A stretch of 64,000 nt of DNA from assembly GCA_958296015.1 (NCBI GenBank), contig CATQIH010000043.1, positions 29,079 to 93,078 on the forward strand, written 5' to 3'. Source of the stretch: Cyclobacteriaceae bacterium. GTDB lineage: Bacteria > Bacteroidota > Bacteroidia > Cytophagales > Cyclobacteriaceae. The position numbers and the translations under genes were made by a program. Positions 1-8,800 of the stretch are shown piece after piece. Below the pieces are notes generated by a model that made no database searches, was not told the DNA's origin, and saw only the letters and a list, made by a program, of their open reading frames with translations. The stretch's first letter is position 1. Each line of letters starts with the position of its first letter.

Positions 1-179
1 GTAAATCTGTTTCTGGTTGTGAGATTAAAGGCAATATCAGCCGTAATGGAGAGAAGATGTACCATGTATCAGGTGGTAAGTATTATTCACAGACCAAGAT
101 TAGTACTGATAAAGGAGAGCAGTGGTTTTGCACGGAAGAGGAAGCTAAGAAAGCCGGTTGGCGGCTGAGTAGGGAATAA
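1..179 (+). CDS. C-terminal end of a sunset-domain protein (partial)
   Basis: An open frame enters from the left edge (codons from base 3) and ends at TAA 177-179. The 58 visible residues have the pattern of the small sunset domain found at the C-terminus of Bacteroidota nucleases and secreted proteins: CEIKGNIS near the start, then GEKMYHVSGGKYY, then WFCTEEEAKKAGWR. The two cysteines and the EEEAKKAGWR tail are the hallmark residues. The rest of the protein lies outside the window, so the catalytic part, if any, cannot be named. It converges with the gene ending at 385, and the roughly 200 bases between show nothing recognisable. Confidence 0.8.
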   Translation, partial: KSVSGCEIKGNISRNGEKMYHVSGGKYYSQTKISTDKGEQWFCTEEEAKKAGWRLSRE

Positions 180-384
180 ATATAAACTCCGTTATTTAAA
201 AGTTTTAGACTATGGATTATACTAATAGCTTATCATAACTTTAATTATTGTACTTTTATGTTTTGCTAGTAGAACATGATGATAAACGCACTAGCAATTT
301 TTGCTGAGTGTTCCAGGCCAGCATGGATGATATATTCAAGGCTTTGCCACTGACCTGGGATGAGGCATGTGCAGGGTGTATCTT

Positions 385-1770
385 TTATTCCCACTGCACC
401 AGGCTGATGCTACTTTTGTTGTCATCTTCTATCAGGATACTGCCCTTAGTAGAGTTGATACCGTAGTAGGTATTCTTTTTGGAGAAGTGCTGGCGGTAAT
501 ACTGGTCTGCCGGGCCTTTGGGATCAAAACACTTGAAAAAGGTGTTGTACCCTACTCCTTTCTCAAAGTCATGGCGATAGGATACTACCTTTTTGCCGTC
601 TTTAGCAAATTCCTGTGTATAAATAGCGTCTACAGTACCAAGCTGTAGACGAACGTGGTGGTCTCGTGTCACATAGGCCATCGTGTTTCTGCTGTAGGGC
701 GTCATATGCTTTCTGTACTTGCTGTCCTGCACCAGCGGATCGTTTTCTTCACTGACCTGCTGCCATCGCTTGTTGCCCTGCAAATCATAGGCTATGATAT
801 AGTAGCCATCTACGTATCCGGTACCTATGCCTTTGTTGTTGCCATACAAGCCATACACATAGACTGTGTTATTCTTCTCATCCATCAATAACCCGGCGAA
901 AGCATTCCTGTCCAGGTGATAAGAAGTTCTGGACGCGCCATACATGGAAGTAGTGGGTCCTGCACTGACACCTCCATCAGAAAAGCCTTCTGCTCCGGGG
1001 ATGTAGTGGTGGTTGACACTCTGTCTCATATGCAGCCCATCTACCTGGTGGTTCAGCGTTGTTTTCTGCGTTATCTTTCCCTGAGCGTCCAGGGCAACAA
1101 GCTGGCATTGCATGTTTTCTTCTTTATCTGACAAAGCCTTGCCTGCCATCCAGAGATGCTTGTCGTTGTGGGCGACATACTCCCAGGCCGTAAATGACTT
1201 ATTCAGTAGTGGTAGCTGGGTAACAGTCTTTTGCAGGGAAAAATCCTGATGGCTCATCTTGTAGACAAGTAGCAGATCGCTGCCATCTTTGGTGGCATCT
1301 TCCTGCAGGTTGATGAAGGTGAGATACTGCTTGTCGCAGAAACGAAACAGGGTCTTGCCTTCCATTTCTTTGCGCGCAAGCTCATGGGTTTTAGTCTTTC
1401 CCTGCCTGCTGACCTGGGTGAGAAACATGTCTGCCGCACCAAGGGCATAGAGCCGGTTTTCAATGTGGTAGACATAATCTCCGTTGGGAGTGGCCAACAT
1501 GTGCTGGCCCTGCACTTTGTTGATCTGGGTGGTCTCTACCGGTACGCTCCATACCAGCTCCAGGGCCGGGGTATAGTAATGCAGTTGCCAGTCCAGGTTT
1601 TTAGAATAGTTCTTTTCTTTACCGGTTTTGAGGATAAAACCATGCTCACGCAAATCCAGGTAGTCCAGGGCTTGCGCTCCTTTGTCCAGTGGCAGGTTCA
1701 CTGTCTTTTGTCCGTAGCACAACGTGCAGATACAAAGGGCAGACATCAGGGTAAGTAGCTTTTGTTTCAT
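385..1770 (-). CDS. secreted hypothetical protein
   Basis: The 461-residue product begins MKQKLLTLMSALCICTLCYGQ, a clear signal peptide (lysines, then a hydrophobic stretch, cut near Gly20). An in-frame ATG seven codons upstream (1791) would put a TLTLT stretch ahead of the lysines, so 1770 is preferred. The rest lacks further membrane segments and has many short beta-strand-like segments with aromatic and KWEY/LVW-type motifs, suggesting a beta-rich extracellular or periplasmic fold, possibly a propeller. I recognise no catalytic motif. It is the last minus-strand gene of the RHS region, and a TAnnTTTG element at 1821-1828 lies about 50 bases upstream, so it is probably transcribed by itself. 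A cargo, receptor or immunity role is speculation. Confidence 0.75.
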   Translation of the reverse strand: MKQKLLTLMSALCICTLCYGQKTVNLPLDKGAQALDYLDLREHGFILKTGKEKNYSKNLDWQLHYYTPALELVWSVPVETTQINKVQGQHMLATPNGDYVYHIENRLYALGAADMFLTQVSRQGKTKTHELARKEMEGKTLFRFCDKQYLTFINLQEDATKDGSDLLLVYKMSHQDFSLQKTVTQLPLLNKSFTAWEYVAHNDKHLWMAGKALSDKEENMQCQLVALDAQGKITQKTTLNHQVDGLHMRQSVNHHYIPGAEGFSDGGVSAGPTTSMYGASRTSYHLDRNAFAGLLMDEKNNTVYVYGLYGNNKGIGTGYVDGYYIIAYDLQGNKRWQQVSEENDPLVQDSKYRKHMTPYSRNTMAYVTRDHHVRLQLGTVDAIYTQEFAKDGKKVVSYRHDFEKGVGYNTFFKCFDPKGPADQYYRQHFSKKNTYYGINSTKGSILIEDDNKSSISLVQWE

Positions 1771-1820
1771 AGCAGTAAGGGTAAGTGTCAAACTGGTTTT
1801 TATGGGTATATAGGAGCTGC

Positions 1821-1828
1821 CAAAAATA
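1821..1828 (-). promoter_or_regulatory. Bacteroidota -7 promoter element
   Basis: TATTTTTG on the minus strand matches the TAnnTTTG -7 consensus of Bacteroidota, about 50 bases upstream of the ATG at 1770. No convincing -33 TTTG was found at the expected distance. Confidence 0.4.
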
Positions 1829-1859
1829 GGTTTTCCAAGTACGATTTTATGCTACAATT

Positions 1860-2969
1860 TTATCTGTTTCTTACATCGTTAGCTTTGTGCAATAAATGAT
1901 AGTTTTTGCCGCTGTGATTTATATTGGTACTGGCATTGTCTTTGACAATGATGCTGCGGTAGACCTTGCCATCATGCCGGATAGCTCCGTTATCGTATAT
2001 CTTCTCATCATAGGTGATCATCTCTACGGCTGCATCTGTGAGGCTGGCAAGTCTGTTGGTGTTTGCTGTGTAGCTATAGGCAAACTGATCCAGCAGACTG
2101 CCATCCTGCTTGTGTCTGTCAAGGGTGAGCAGATTGCCGTTAGGGTCATAGGTGTATGACGCATCATAAGGGCCTGTGCTTCCACTGCGGGCAGCAAAGC
2201 CACTGGCAGCATCATACTGGTTCAGGCCACGGGCAAGCACCAACCGGTTGAGTTGGTCATATCTGTGGAGCATGGCTTGCTCCGGTTTGTCTTGAAGGCC
2301 GGGCAGGTCTGTCTGCATCCAGGCAATGTTGCCATTGTATAGTCCTTGATAGTTGGTCTGCTGCTCATTAAGTCTTGTCCATAGCTGGTTAGTGGTCGGC
2401 GTAGCTGCAATACCCTGGTAGTCTCCATCAAAGTAACCTAAAGCAAAGGCAAAGGCATCTTTGCTAACCCGTGAGATACCCATGCCATCATGGCCGGGGT
2501 CGTTGCCCTCCGTGCTGCCATTCACTCCTTTCAGCCAGCCTTGTAGCGTGTAGTAGTAATCCAGTCCCTGTACACGGTGCTTGCCTAACTCTATCCTGGA
2601 CAGCGGACCATGTGCGTAGTATTTGTACATTGCCTCCTGGTTCCATACATAACCATCGGTAGAAGTTTTTACTTCTTTCAAACGATTGTCTGCATCATAG
2701 CTGTACTTTTGCATGAATTGATCACTAGCCCCATACTGGTAGATGACCATGTTCACGTTGCCGGAGACTAAATCATAGACATAATCGGTGCGTTTGGCCG
2801 ACATGCCAGGCAACTGCTGTAGCAGGGCTTTCACGTTGCCGTGGGCATCATAGCTGTAATAAGTGCGTACAGGCACTGCCTGGGCATCCTGCGGGTCGGT
2901 AGCTGTGGTACGTGTAACAAGGCTTGCATGCTGTTGTATCATAACAGTAACAAAATGAGACGGACGCAT
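1860..2969 (-). pseudogene. RHS repeat fragment, truncated at both ends
   Basis: The translation is mid-section RHS sequence with YD repeats (YSYDAHGNVKALL, YDQLNRLVLARG, YDPNGNLLTLD) and has neither a signal peptide nor the conserved RHS core or a toxic tip. It closely matches the inner part of the large RHS protein at 5867-14323: bases 1934-2897 align with 7393-8356 with no net insertion or deletion. The first 25 or so residues (to DPQDAQAVPV) and the last 20 (after IIVKDNA) do not match the donor, so recombination has cut it at both sides. The nominal ATG at 2969 is probably accidental. It is likely a relic and donor for gene conversion, not a working gene. Confidence 0.75.
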
Positions 2970-3101
2970 TACGCTATTGCTAAACGCGCCTGAGAGGATT
3001 TTATGAGAAATATGAAAAAACTCCCTACCTTTACGTCCCCACTCTCCGTCACCCCGTCAACCTATGTCTAGCGTATTTAACTTCTATTTCCTATTTGATT
3101 T

Positions 3102-3587
3102 CTACTTTACAGGCGTTGGATTATTGCGTAAAAATATCCCAAGTTTAACCGTATCACTTAAAACATCAGTGGTTGTATATCTCACATGCTTATACTCTCC
3201 TTTATATTTCAGGTAATCAACTACATCATGAGTTCCAACACCTCCTTCAGTATAAACAAGTAAACAAGCTGTATCGCTTACAAGAACAAAATGTAATTTT
3301 CTTTTATACTCGTATACATCTTTTCCGTCCTCAGTTAATAAACGCATATCTGAAAAGCTGATTTTTTTTGTATCATTACTATCTCCTATTTTAAACACCT
3401 CCTTATTTAGGCTGCTGATGCTATCTATAACAATATTGGGTATGTCTGATTTGTTTGCAGAACACTTGTATTCCTTTTTATTCAAAAAGACTAATGCTTC
3501 ATTCTGTATATTACTTTCCGATTTTGTGCCCATACAGCTAAAAAGTAAAAACGAACACAATATGTAAACGGCTTCCATTTTTTTCAT
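3102..3587 (-). CDS. lipoprotein, putative immunity protein for the M91-like RHS tip
   Basis: The 161-residue product has a lipoprotein signal: MKKMEAVYILCSFLLFSC with Cys18 as the lipidation site, so it should be anchored in the periplasmic leaflet or outer membrane. No known domain was recognised; the mature part is hydrophilic and about 140 residues. Its ATG overlaps the stop codon of the upstream RHS tip by one base (TAATG), a strong sign of translational coupling. The position directly after a polymorphic toxin tip is the usual place for a cognate immunity gene, and the periplasmic location would fit protection against a toxin acting outside the cytoplasm. Sequence, location and coupling are observed; the immunity role is inferred. 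Confidence 0.7.
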   Translation of the reverse strand: MKKMEAVYILCSFLLFSCMGTKSESNIQNEALVFLNKKEYKCSANKSDIPNIVIDSISSLNKEVFKIGDSNDTKKISFSDMRLLTEDGKDVYEYKRKLHFVLVSDTACLLVYTEGGVGTHDVVDYLKYKGEYKHVRYTTTDVLSDTVKLGIFLRNNPTPVK

Positions 3588-5221
3588 TATTTGATTAGTA
3601 GTATTGGTTTGGCAACTCTTGTATTATCAGTAGGAACAATCATTTTTTTCGTAGTTTCCAAAGGTTGACTTTGACCGGCAATAGTTGTACCATCTGCTGG
3701 AGTAATTGAATTTGCACCTGTTGTGTTATATGGTGTTCCTCTATGATTAGTTCGTGTACCTTGTTGCTGTGGCGTTACCATAATATTAAATGGTTGATTT
3801 TTATTGGTTATATTTATATATGGAGTTTCAATATTATCAACTACTCTTTTTTCTTCATTATTATCATAGTTTGTACCGTTAGGAGCTGCATCGTTCTTTA
3901 ATGCATCAATTTCGGTTTCCGTATCAGTGTTTATTAATCTCTCTCCATGACCAGCTTCATGTAGTAACGCTGTTGCTGGCGCAAATGCTTCGCCATTTCT
4001 TGTTTTTAGTCCTACAGTTGGATTCCAATTTATTGAAACATTTTCAACTTTCGTACCCGCTGCATTGAATGAAAAATTTGTTGCATCATCATTTGTCTTT
4101 ATTTCATTGAATGTAATAGTCTCTTTAGAAACCGATAAATTCTGAAACGTTTTATTAGCATCGTTTTTCATAACTTCTATCACGGCTTCATGTACCTGCT
4201 GAACAAAGGTATTGCTCGTAGTTGGTTTAATACCAGGTGTATATGTGTAGTATTTACTTACGCCATTTTCAACGTAATGAACCTTTATAACTTTTCCATC
4301 AGGGTCAACAAAGAAAATTGGATTATTGGCTGCATAGGAATATGGACTTAATGCAGGATATTTAGAAGCTTTAGCATCAGGTTTTGGAGTTCTTCCTAAC
4401 CGTGTATCAAGCCATCTGTCTCCCATGTCAACGGTGTTTTCTTTTCCGCTTACTTCGTCAACTTTTTCTTTGCCATTGAAGCTGAACCTGTAACTGTAAC
4501 TATCTGATTGCCAGCTTCTTCCTTCCATCGCTAAACCAAAGGGTCTGTAGTCTTGGGTTTGCAATATCACAGGCTCATGCAAGCCATCAGTATTGATCTT
4601 TACCTCATCTGTGATCACAGAGAGCACGTTGCCGAGATGATTGGATAATTCGTAGTTCCGCTGGCCTAGCAACAGGCTGCCGTCTGCTTTGCTTGCTGTC
4701 GGGCGGTACATGCCTAATCGGCTGCTGCCATAGATGGGCTGCTCCTGCAAGGCTTCATCCTGGTAGATGGAGAGCACATTGCCAGAGGCATCTCGCACGT
4801 AATGCGTGGTCTTGGTCTGGTTGTTACTGGTCACACGCTTGCTGATACGGTTGCCTGCTGCATCATATTGATAGCTTACTGCTGTACCATCGCCTTTGCT
4901 TACTGTCCTGACTTTGCCGTAGGGTGTCCAGGTGATATTGGTGCCTTCTCCTCTATCATGGGTTAAGTTGCCAATGGCATCATATTCGTAAGCAAACTCA
5001 CTTATCTCTTCTCCGGTATTGGATGCCGTTGTCCACTTGGCATGAAAGCCTGAGCCTGCTTTGGCATGGAAGCTGGGTTGCAGGGTGATGCTTTCATTGG
5101 CTTGCAGCAACTGTGCCGTTTGGCCTGCCTCAGCCGTAGCATTGTCTTTTGCAATAATGCTGCGGTAGACATAACCATTGTGCTGGATTGGGCTACTATT
5201 GTATACTTTTTCATTGTAAAT
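3587..5221 (-). CDS. displaced RHS tip with M91-like zinc metallopeptidase domain
   Basis: This is the C-terminal end of an RHS protein without its front. The frame is open from 5266, and RHS homology starts near 5221, where it abuts an IS982 remnant. There is no in-frame ATG near the front; TTG at 5110 is the first plausible start and gives 507 residues. Residues about 1-273 (TTG numbering) carry YD repeats and the RHS core (YELSNHLGNVLSVITDE, YRPFGLAMEGRSW, then SPYSYAANNPIFFVDPDGK). After this marker the sequence is unique: residues about 274-507 hold LLHEAGHGERL, an HExxH zinc site like that of M91/NleD effector peptidases. A short proline/threonine/glutamine-rich tail follows. The core matches 6764-7425 of the neighbouring RHS gene almost exactly, so it is a displaced or exchangeable tip cassette. 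The next gene overlaps its stop. Confidence 0.75.
   Translation of the reverse strand: MYNEKVYNSSPIQHNGYVYRSIIAKDNATAEAGQTAQLLQANESITLQPSFHAKAGSGFHAKWTTASNTGEEISEFAYEYDAIGNLTHDRGEGTNITWTPYGKVRTVSKGDGTAVSYQYDAAGNRISKRVTSNNQTKTTHYVRDASGNVLSIYQDEALQEQPIYGSSRLGMYRPTASKADGSLLLGQRNYELSNHLGNVLSVITDEVKINTDGLHEPVILQTQDYRPFGLAMEGRSWQSDSYSYRFSFNGKEKVDEVSGKENTVDMGDRWLDTRLGRTPKPDAKASKYPALSPYSYAANNPIFFVDPDGKVIKVHYVENGVSKYYTYTPGIKPTTSNTFVQQVHEAVIEVMKNDANKTFQNLSVSKETITFNEIKTNDDATNFSFNAAGTKVENVSINWNPTVGLKTRNGEAFAPATALLHEAGHGERLINTDTETEIDALKNDAAPNGTNYDNNEEKRVVDNIETPYINITNKNQPFNIMVTPQQQGTRTNHRGTPYNTTGANSITPADGTTIAGQSQPLETTKKMIVPTDNTRVAKPILLIK
4511..5172 (-). repeat. RHS core duplication (copy with 6764-7425)
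   Basis: The stretch aligns with 6764-7425 with a constant offset of 2253 bases, so there is no net indel. Long blocks, such as the one around 4740-4860, look identical by eye. This implies recent duplication or gene conversion between the displaced tip and the full-length RHS gene. Confidence 0.8.
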
Positions 5222-5223
5222 AA

Positions 5224-5448
5224 TTGATGACCTTAGCTCATAAAACCAAGCTTCGCAAAGGAACTGTTATCGAATCTGTCAATGGTATTTTGGCCTTGGC
5301 GGCCAGTGTGTTTGATTTGGAGTATACCAGACATATAAGCCTCTTCTATGCAATGGCTCATATGATGTCTGCGCTTATTGCATATTGTTTTTATGATAAT
5401 AAGCCCGCTGTTTTTTTACCAAATCAAAAACAATTATTAGTAGCATAA
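5224..5448 (+). pseudogene. IS982-family transposase remnant (C-terminal part)
   Basis: Read on the plus strand, the 74 codons give HKTKLRKGTVIESVNGIL, then EYTRHISLFYAMAHMMSALIAYCFYDNKPAV. This is the C-terminal signature of IS982-family transposases: the RKR-x-IE-x-IN block carrying the last acidic residue of the DDE triad, then EHxRHRS and an LIAY-x-F-x-PxKP tail. The first two thirds of the transposase and the left terminal repeat are missing. It begins exactly where RHS homology of the neighbouring minus-strand tip stops (about 5221-5224), so the insertion or a later deletion removed the front of that RHS gene. I could not define terminal inverted repeats. Confidence 0.7.
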
Positions 5449-5486
5449 TCCATAACTTAAATTATTATTAGTTGCATTTCTACCAA

Positions 5487-5870
5487 TCACTTATATTTTA
5501 CCAACGATGATATATTTCCGTTCTGACCACTTATTTCTAATTCAAAGGAATTGGGCTTTTTTCTAATCGTATCCCCTTCCATAACGTTACTAAAATTAGT
5601 GATTTCGACTTTACCGATTGTTCTTTCGTTTTTAGCAGAGTCCCTTATTCCAATAACATATTTGTTCGGATTTTTTTCATACTCTTTGATGTAAGTAACA
5701 ACACCACTAAAGCTTGATTGGTAAAATGAGTTAATATATTCATCTTCTTTTTGCTTTAGGACTTGCATATACTCCTGTTGAAGTAGATGACGTTCAAAAT
5801 AGTGCTTACCAGAAAGGGCAATCGCAATGATTATAACAATCGCTAAAATTATTTTATATACTCTTTTCAT
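5487..5870 (-). CDS. small membrane-anchored protein, putative immunity to the RHS lipase-like tip
   Basis: The 127-residue product has one N-terminal membrane segment (IILAIVIIIAIALSG, residues about 7-21) followed by a hydrophilic domain of about 100 residues that would face the periplasm. No family was recognised. Its ATG lies inside the last codons of the RHS gene (ATGA overlap at 5867-5870), which couples its translation to the toxin gene. A membrane-tethered periplasmic immunity protein would suit a toxin attacking lipids, but this is inference from position. A similar-sized single-pass protein (15380-15751) follows another RHS tip in the same way, although the two show no clear sequence similarity by eye. 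Confidence 0.7.
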   Translation of the reverse strand: MKRVYKIILAIVIIIAIALSGKHYFERHLLQQEYMQVLKQKEDEYINSFYQSSFSGVVTYIKEYEKNPNKYVIGIRDSAKNERTIGKVEITNFSNVMEGDTIRKKPNSFELEISGQNGNISSLVKYK

Positions 5871-8800
5871 TTCTTTTCCTCCAATTTTCCAGCAGCAGGA
5901 GCAGCAGGCATTTTAGGTAATTGCTTTAAAGCAGTTTTAAGCTTAGGATGTGATGGTAAATCGGTATGCGATTCGATTGGACCGGTAAGCTTAATTCCTA
6001 TATTTGTTATATCCCAATTGGTGGTAGTAGGTTCATTGGAATAATATGGGTCAGATTTATCCCCTGCGGCATCTGCTATTTTCCAAACCATATCATTTAC
6101 ATGTCTGATATGATAATGAGAATTTATACCAGGGTTTCCTTGTGGGTCTTCTGAGTTACCAAAAAGCCAATTGTCTGCATCTGTATCAAAGACTGAATTT
6201 TTAGCAGGTGTTCCAACAGTTACTATATTTACCTTTATTCCAAACTTATCATTTAACATTTGGGCTGCTAGTACTGAAACATTTCCACCATGGCTATATC
6301 CGACTAATGTTATAGATTCATTTTCCGTTATTTCACCATTTACCATCATCTTTGCTCGCGTTTCTACGATATGAGTTACAAGTTGTTCAGCAGCAACTTT
6401 TCTCATCTTGCTATTATTGTAGATAGGAGCATTCCAACGGAACTTATCATCTGACACAGTGTTTCCTCCTATTCGCTTAAATTGACTTACTGCTTCTGAA
6501 GTAAAATTAACACCTGTTTGAGTTTGCTGTGTTCCATGCACTATAAAGGCTTCTAAGCCATCTTGGTCTATTGCTTGTATTGGTGTATTTGAAGCAAACT
6601 GATAAGCTGATAGCTCCGGATATTTTTTTATCAAAGGATCAACACTCAAAAACTTCCCAATGCTCGGATTATAAATTCTAAAGCCATAATCATAATTATT
6701 CTGAAAGTCTGTATCCTTTTCCTTACCATTAAACCCATGTCTGTAACTATAATCCTCTGATTGCCAGCTTCTTCCTTCCATCGCTAAACCAAAAGGTCGA
6801 TAATCCTGCTGCTGTAGTATCACAGGCTCATGCAGGCCATCCACATTGATCTTGACCTCATCGGTGATGACGGAGAGCACGTTGCCTAAATGATTTGATA
6901 ATTCATAATTCCGCTGACCCAATGACAGGCTGCCGTCTGCTTTGCTGTCTTTTGGTCGGTACATGCCTAACCGGCTACTGCCATAGATGGGCTGCTCCTG
7001 CAAGGCTTCATCCTGGTAGATGGAGAGCACATTGCCAGAGGCATCTCGCACGTAATGCGTGGTCTTGGTCTGGTTGTTACTGGTCACACGCTTGCTGATA
7101 CGGTTACCTGCTGCATCATATTGATAGCTTACTGCTGTACCATCGCCTTTGCTTACTGTCCTGACTTTGCCGTAGGGTGTCCAGGTGATATTGGTGCCTT
7201 CTCCTCTATCATGGGTTAAGTTGCCAATGGCATCATATTCGTAAGCAAACTCACTGAGTTCTTCTCCGGTATTGGATGCTGTTGTCCACTTGGCATGAAA
7301 GCCTGAGCCTGCTTTGGCATGGAAGCTGGGTTGTAGGGTGATGCTTTCATTGGCTTGTAGCAACTGTGCTGGTTGTCCTGCTTCTGCGGTGGCATTGTCT
7401 TTCACAGTGATGCTGCGGTATACTTTGCCATCATGACGAATCGCTCCACTGCTGTATACCTTCTCATCATAGGTGATCGTCTCTACAGATGCATCCTCTA
7501 CGCTGGCAAGCCTGTTGGTGTTTGGCGTGTAGCTATAGTCAAACTCATCCAGCAGACTGCCATCCTGTTTGTGTCTGTCCAGCGACAGCAGGTTACCGTT
7601 AGGGTCATAACTATACGCTGCATCATACGGGCCTGTTGAACCACTTCGGGCAGCAAAGCCGGTGGCAGCATCAAACTGGTTCAGGCCCTGGGCCAGTACC
7701 AAGCGGTTGAGCTGGTCATATCTGTAGAGCATGGCTTGCTCGGGTTTGTCTTGAAGCCCTGGCAGGTCTGTCTGCATCCAGGCAATGTTGCCATTATACA
7801 AGCCTTTGTAATCTGCCTGCTGATCATCCAGACGTGTCCATAGCTGGTTAGTGGTGGGTGTAGCTCCTATGCCCTGGTAGTCTCCCTCAAAGTAACCCAA
7901 AGCAAAGGCAAAGGCATCTTTGCCTACCCGTGAGATACCCATGCCATCTTGACCCGGGTCGTTGGCATCATTGGTGCCATTCACCCCTTTCAGCCAGCCT
8001 TGCAGCGTATAATAATAATCCAAACCTTGTACACGGTGCTTGCCTAACTCTATCCTGGCAAGAGGGCCATGCGCGTAGTATTTGTACATTGCCTCCTGGT
8101 TCCATACATAACCATCGGTAGAAGTGTGTACTTGCTGTAGGCGGTTGTCTGCATCATAGCGGTACTTTTGCATCAGCTGATCTGAGGCTCCATACTGGTA
8201 GATGACCATGTTCACGTTGCCGGAGACTAAATCATAGACATAATCGGTGCGTTTGGCCGACATGCCGGGCAACTGCTGTAGCAATGCCTTCACGTTGCCG
8301 TGGGCATCATAGCTGTAGTAGGTGCGTACCGGCACTGCCTGTACATCCTGCGGGTCTTCTTTGACTTCCACCCAGGACACGCGGCTGCGCAGGTGCTGCT
8401 GGGCAAAGATGGGCATCATCGCTGCTGCTGGTTCATCATAGTGCGTGGTGGTAATGTCATGCAGGCCGTAGCTGTTATCAGGAAAGGCCGAATCATCCAG
8501 CAGGGCTTGCAGGCTGGCTACTGGCTCAGTGCTGTTCATCTCTCCTACTTCTGTTACTCTGCCCAATGCATCGTATCTGGTGTAGGAATAGTGGTTGTCT
8601 GCCTGTTGCTGCGCATTCTGCGACAGGCGTAGTTGCCCTTGGCTGTCATACCAGAACTGGCTTTTGCCTGCATCCGGGGTTTGCTGGGCGGTGAGTTGGT
8701 TCAAAGAGTTATACGCATAACGGGTCAGCAGCGTATGAGCAGGATCGGCATTGCTGCTGATCTGTGCTTGGGTAAGGGGCTTCACACCTTTGGGTGGCAC

